A stretch of 10,971 bases of DNA from Cudoniella acicularis (lineage: Eukaryota > Ascomycota > Leotiomycetes > Helotiales > Helotiaceae): positions 1 to 10,971 of the forward strand of contig JAAMPI010001734.1 of assembly GCA_013054445.1 (NCBI GenBank), given 5' to 3'. The translations under genes and the position numbers were made by a program. Under the pieces are notes generated by a model that was given only the letters and a program-made list of their open reading frames with translations, did not search any database and was not told where the DNA came from. Numbering within the stretch: the first letter of the stretch is position 1; each line of letters begins with the position of its first letter. This document shows, in pieces, positions 9,458-10,971 of this stretch.

Positions 9458-9543
9458 GTGCGTTGAAGTCGCATTCCTTGTCAGATGTTGTCGCAAGAAG
9501 ACGAATACATGTCGGCAGCACTTTGACTAACTTATTGTTACAG
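9458..9543 (+). other. Intron 2 of the DUF6546-like pseudogene
   Basis: The 86-nt intron has donor GTGCGT, branch GACTAAC and acceptor TTACAG. The downstream exon reads DYKSLISRNLPSTLREL in the frame that continues to 10017. The upstream exon reaches the junction in that frame only if the T run at 9444-9450 is one base shorter. Confidence 0.65.
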
Positions 9544-10457
9544 ACTATAAGAGCCTAATTTCACGCAACTTACCGAGTACTCTTAGGGAACTTTACATAT
9601 TCGAAGACTTTAACAAAATTCTCCACCCAGAACGATCCACCAAGCGCTCAAATCCACCTTTAGGTAAAGCCCTCTCGAAGTCCAGCCGTTCCTTCAAGAA
9701 TTTATCCCCCGCCTTCCTCGTGGACGCCTCGGATTTCTTCGCCACCTTCTAGCCGACCAAACCACAAGATCCGACCGAAATTTCCTGGCAGAATCTTCGA
9801 AAACTGGCTTTGACGTCACGCTTGCTACATCCAGAGATAGGGCGCGGGAAGATCAACAAGTTGCTGATGGCTGCCGCCCGGGCGGCTGCTGTCATGCCCA
9901 AACTTGAGGTCATGGAAATATGGAATGGTGGCGAATGGCGTGCCTGTGTCTTCCAATATAGTAACAATGCTGGAGAGCCTCGGATTACCTGGGCAAGCAA
10001 TTGGGGCATTGAAGTGTAGTTTGATTATAACGTAGTCCAGTGATAGGCGAATTTACCGAAGCATGGGCAACATCCTCATGGCAAGCTTATAACTGCGGTT
10101 AATCGTCTTCCAAAGAAGCGCAAGCAGGTGAAGACTTATTATATTGCAATTTCTTATTTGAAACTACGCAGTAGCATCTTGCATCTCATTTCGGATTACC
10201 AGCTAGGCTAGGAGGAATATAAACACTCAAAAAATCAGTGTAAGAGTCTATAGCCAAATAGGTCGGTTATATTCAGCAGACTGCTTAGTTACTGAAAGAC
10301 TTTGACAACGAGAAAAATAAAAAATAAACGAGGCACTCAGCCATGCATATCCTTTATCTCGTTACGGAGCATTAGCATATGAGTTGGAAAATAGCCTTCT
10401 TTGCGTCCCAACGAAGGCATTTAGGTTCAGCGTTAATTATCAGAACACACCCTTGAC

Positions 10458-10482
10458 TTTTCGGGGACTCCCCCCCCGAAAA
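10458..10482. promoter_or_regulatory. Perfect 9-bp palindrome containing CGG-N11-CCG
   Basis: Arms TTTTCGGGG (10458-10466) and CCCCGAAAA (10474-10482) are exact reverse complements separated by 7 nt. Within them CGG at 10462-10464 and CCG at 10476-10478 are spaced by exactly 11 nt, the inverted-repeat geometry of Gal4-type Zn(II)2Cys6 dimers. The element lies about 196-220 nt upstream of the monooxygenase ATG. Regulatory use is inferred. Confidence 0.45.
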
Positions 10483-10504
10483 TCTAGAGTTGTGTTCCCA
10501 CAAT

Positions 10505-10517
10505 TGGGGTCACCCCA
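10505..10517. promoter_or_regulatory. Short GC-rich inverted repeat TGGGG-TCA-CCCCA
   Basis: Two 5-bp arms are separated by 3 nt, 22 nt downstream of the larger palindrome and about 160 nt upstream of the monooxygenase start. It could be a second protein-binding site in the same promoter, but it is short enough to arise by chance. Confidence 0.25.
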
Positions 10518-10585
10518 GCATATCAAAACGTGGCATATTCGCTTACAACCGTGCCCCTTCCCCTTCATTTCATTCCACCTAAAAG

Positions 10586-10724
10586 CAACCCCGCACATCT
10601 CTACTATTACTCGACTCCTCACTGTTTTACTCATTTATATCCTAACAACTTTTCATTCTTTTACTATTTCCCCAAAAATGCCACCACAAACAATCCTAAT
10701 AATCGGCTCCGGAATCGCCGGCCT
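10586..10724 (+). repeat. Intact partner of the degenerate copy at 8147-8279
   Basis: The monooxygenase leader plus its first roughly 16 codons matches the block about 2.44 kb upstream on the same strand. This copy keeps the ATG and the glycine motif, so it is the functional version. Confidence 0.45.
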
Positions 10725-10971
10725 CTGCACTGCCCTTGCCCTCTCCAAAACTCCCCCTTTCACAATCAACCCTTCCAACCCCCTAAAAATCAAAATCTTC
10801 GAACTCCGCCCCACCCCCTCCACAATCGGCGGCAGCGTAAACCTAACCCCCAACGCGCTACGTCTCCTCTCATACCTGGATGTAGAAATCCACGGCTGTC
10901 GCGTAGATTACATTGATATTTTCTCTTTACATACAGGGAAGAGGTTGGGTGAGATGCCTTTTAGGAAGTTT
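10678..10971 (+). CDS. FAD-dependent monooxygenase, N-terminal part (partial)
   Basis: The first 98 residues are present and the gene continues past the right edge. Residues 6-20 (ILIIGSGIAGLCTAL) form the beta-alpha-beta dinucleotide fold with the GxGxxG motif at 9-14. An acidic residue ends the second strand (KIKIFELRP, Glu42). GGSVNLTPNALRLLSYL (51-67) matches the FAD-contacting segment of class A flavoprotein hydroxylases such as salicylate hydroxylase-like enzymes. The usual family length is about 400-450 residues, so roughly a quarter is visible. Expected chemistry is NAD(P)H-dependent hydroxylation of an aromatic or polyketide-like substrate; the substrate cannot be told. The start is in good context (CCCCAAAAATG). 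The first 60 or so codons are unusually C-rich and purine-poor on the plus strand, unlike the eIF3l and cytochrome genes, and turn purine-rich after about 10885. There is no signal peptide. It could be a pathway enzyme of secondary metabolism or a catabolic hydroxylase. Confidence 0.85.
   Translation, partial: MPPQTILIIGSGIAGLCTALALSKTPPFTINPSNPLKIKIFELRPTPSTIGGSVNLTPNALRLLSYLDVEIHGCRVDYIDIFSLHTGKRLGEMPFRKF

Larger units (their letters stand above)
8495..10102 (+). pseudogene. Broken F-box-like/DUF6546-family fungal gene
   Basis: Pieces of a familiar fungal hypothetical-protein family can be followed for 1.6 kb: SLPAEIR at the N terminus, YARVCREWQPVFEQWNFQRL (8577-8636), LGEYDCTVC, LGAYSPSD, VHGSRIGA, LRELYIFEDFNKIL, LRKLALTSRLL and MPKLEVMEIWNG near the C terminus. 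The N-terminal part resembles an F-box; family function is unknown. Two introns remain well formed: 8816-8896 (GTAGGT, branch GCTGAC, AACAG) and 9458-9543 (GTGCGT, branch GACTAAC, TACAG). The gene is inactivated by a frame change between 8530 and 8556, in-frame stops at 8664-8666 (TAG), 8991-8993 (TAA) and 9750-9752 (TAG), one extra base at the T run 9444-9450, and a TAG at 10017-10019. After one more frame change a C-terminal-like piece (TEAWATSSW) runs to the TAA at 10100-10102. The DUF6546 label comes from memory of the family and is less certain than the gene's broken state. Confidence 0.8.
10103..10677. other. Intergenic region and monooxygenase promoter/leader
   Basis: The first 330 nt are AT-rich and show no ORF or repeat I can support. 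From about 10440 to the ATG at 10678 the sequence is the likely promoter and 5' leader of the monooxygenase. It has two GC-rich palindromes (10458-10482 and 10505-10517), then about 130 nt of strongly pyrimidine-rich plus strand, a common look for leaders of fungal genes. Confidence 0.5.

Overview
The window looks like nuclear DNA of a filamentous ascomycete (Pezizomycotina; a leotiomycete is a loose guess). The reasons are short spliceosomal introns of 44-86 nt with GTRNGY donors and CTAAC/CTGAC-type branch sites close to the acceptor, protein families typical of this group, and long AT-rich intergenic stretches. No bacterial, phage or complete transposon gene is visible.

The left 4.6 kb is gene-dense, with three genes on the minus strand. 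At the left edge (92-441) is the first exon of an unrecognised Ser/Pro-rich protein that runs out of the window. Next (1137-2663) is translation initiation factor eIF3 subunit L in three exons. It is recognisable end to end but carries a one-base loss near its C terminus. Third (3231-4610) is a membrane haemoprotein with a secreted cellobiose-dehydrogenase-type cytochrome domain, a Ser/Gly linker and a five-helix cytochrome b561 module. A nested palindrome centred on TCACGTGA lies about 85 nt upstream of the eIF3l start.

The right 6.4 kb is sparse and decayed. Positions 4611-8140 contain no gene I can support. About 8147-8279 appears to be a degenerate second copy of the promoter, leader and first codons of the monooxygenase at the right edge. 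About 8495-10102 is a broken gene of the fungal DUF6546/F-box-like family. Its two introns are still well formed, but it has three or four in-frame TAG/TAA stops and several frameshifts. The plus-strand gene at 10678 encodes the FAD-binding N terminus of a flavin monooxygenase and leaves the window. Its promoter holds a 9-bp-stem palindrome that is also a CGG-N11-CCG site, the geometry used by Zn(II)2Cys6 regulators.

The genes do not form an evident pathway. The left block is housekeeping plus surface redox; the right block looks like a turnover zone of duplicated and decaying accessory genes beside a possibly regulated oxidoreductase. I found no convincing new multi-gene system. The main leads are the eIF3l frameshift, the shared monooxygenase 5' region and the pattern of stops in the pseudogene.
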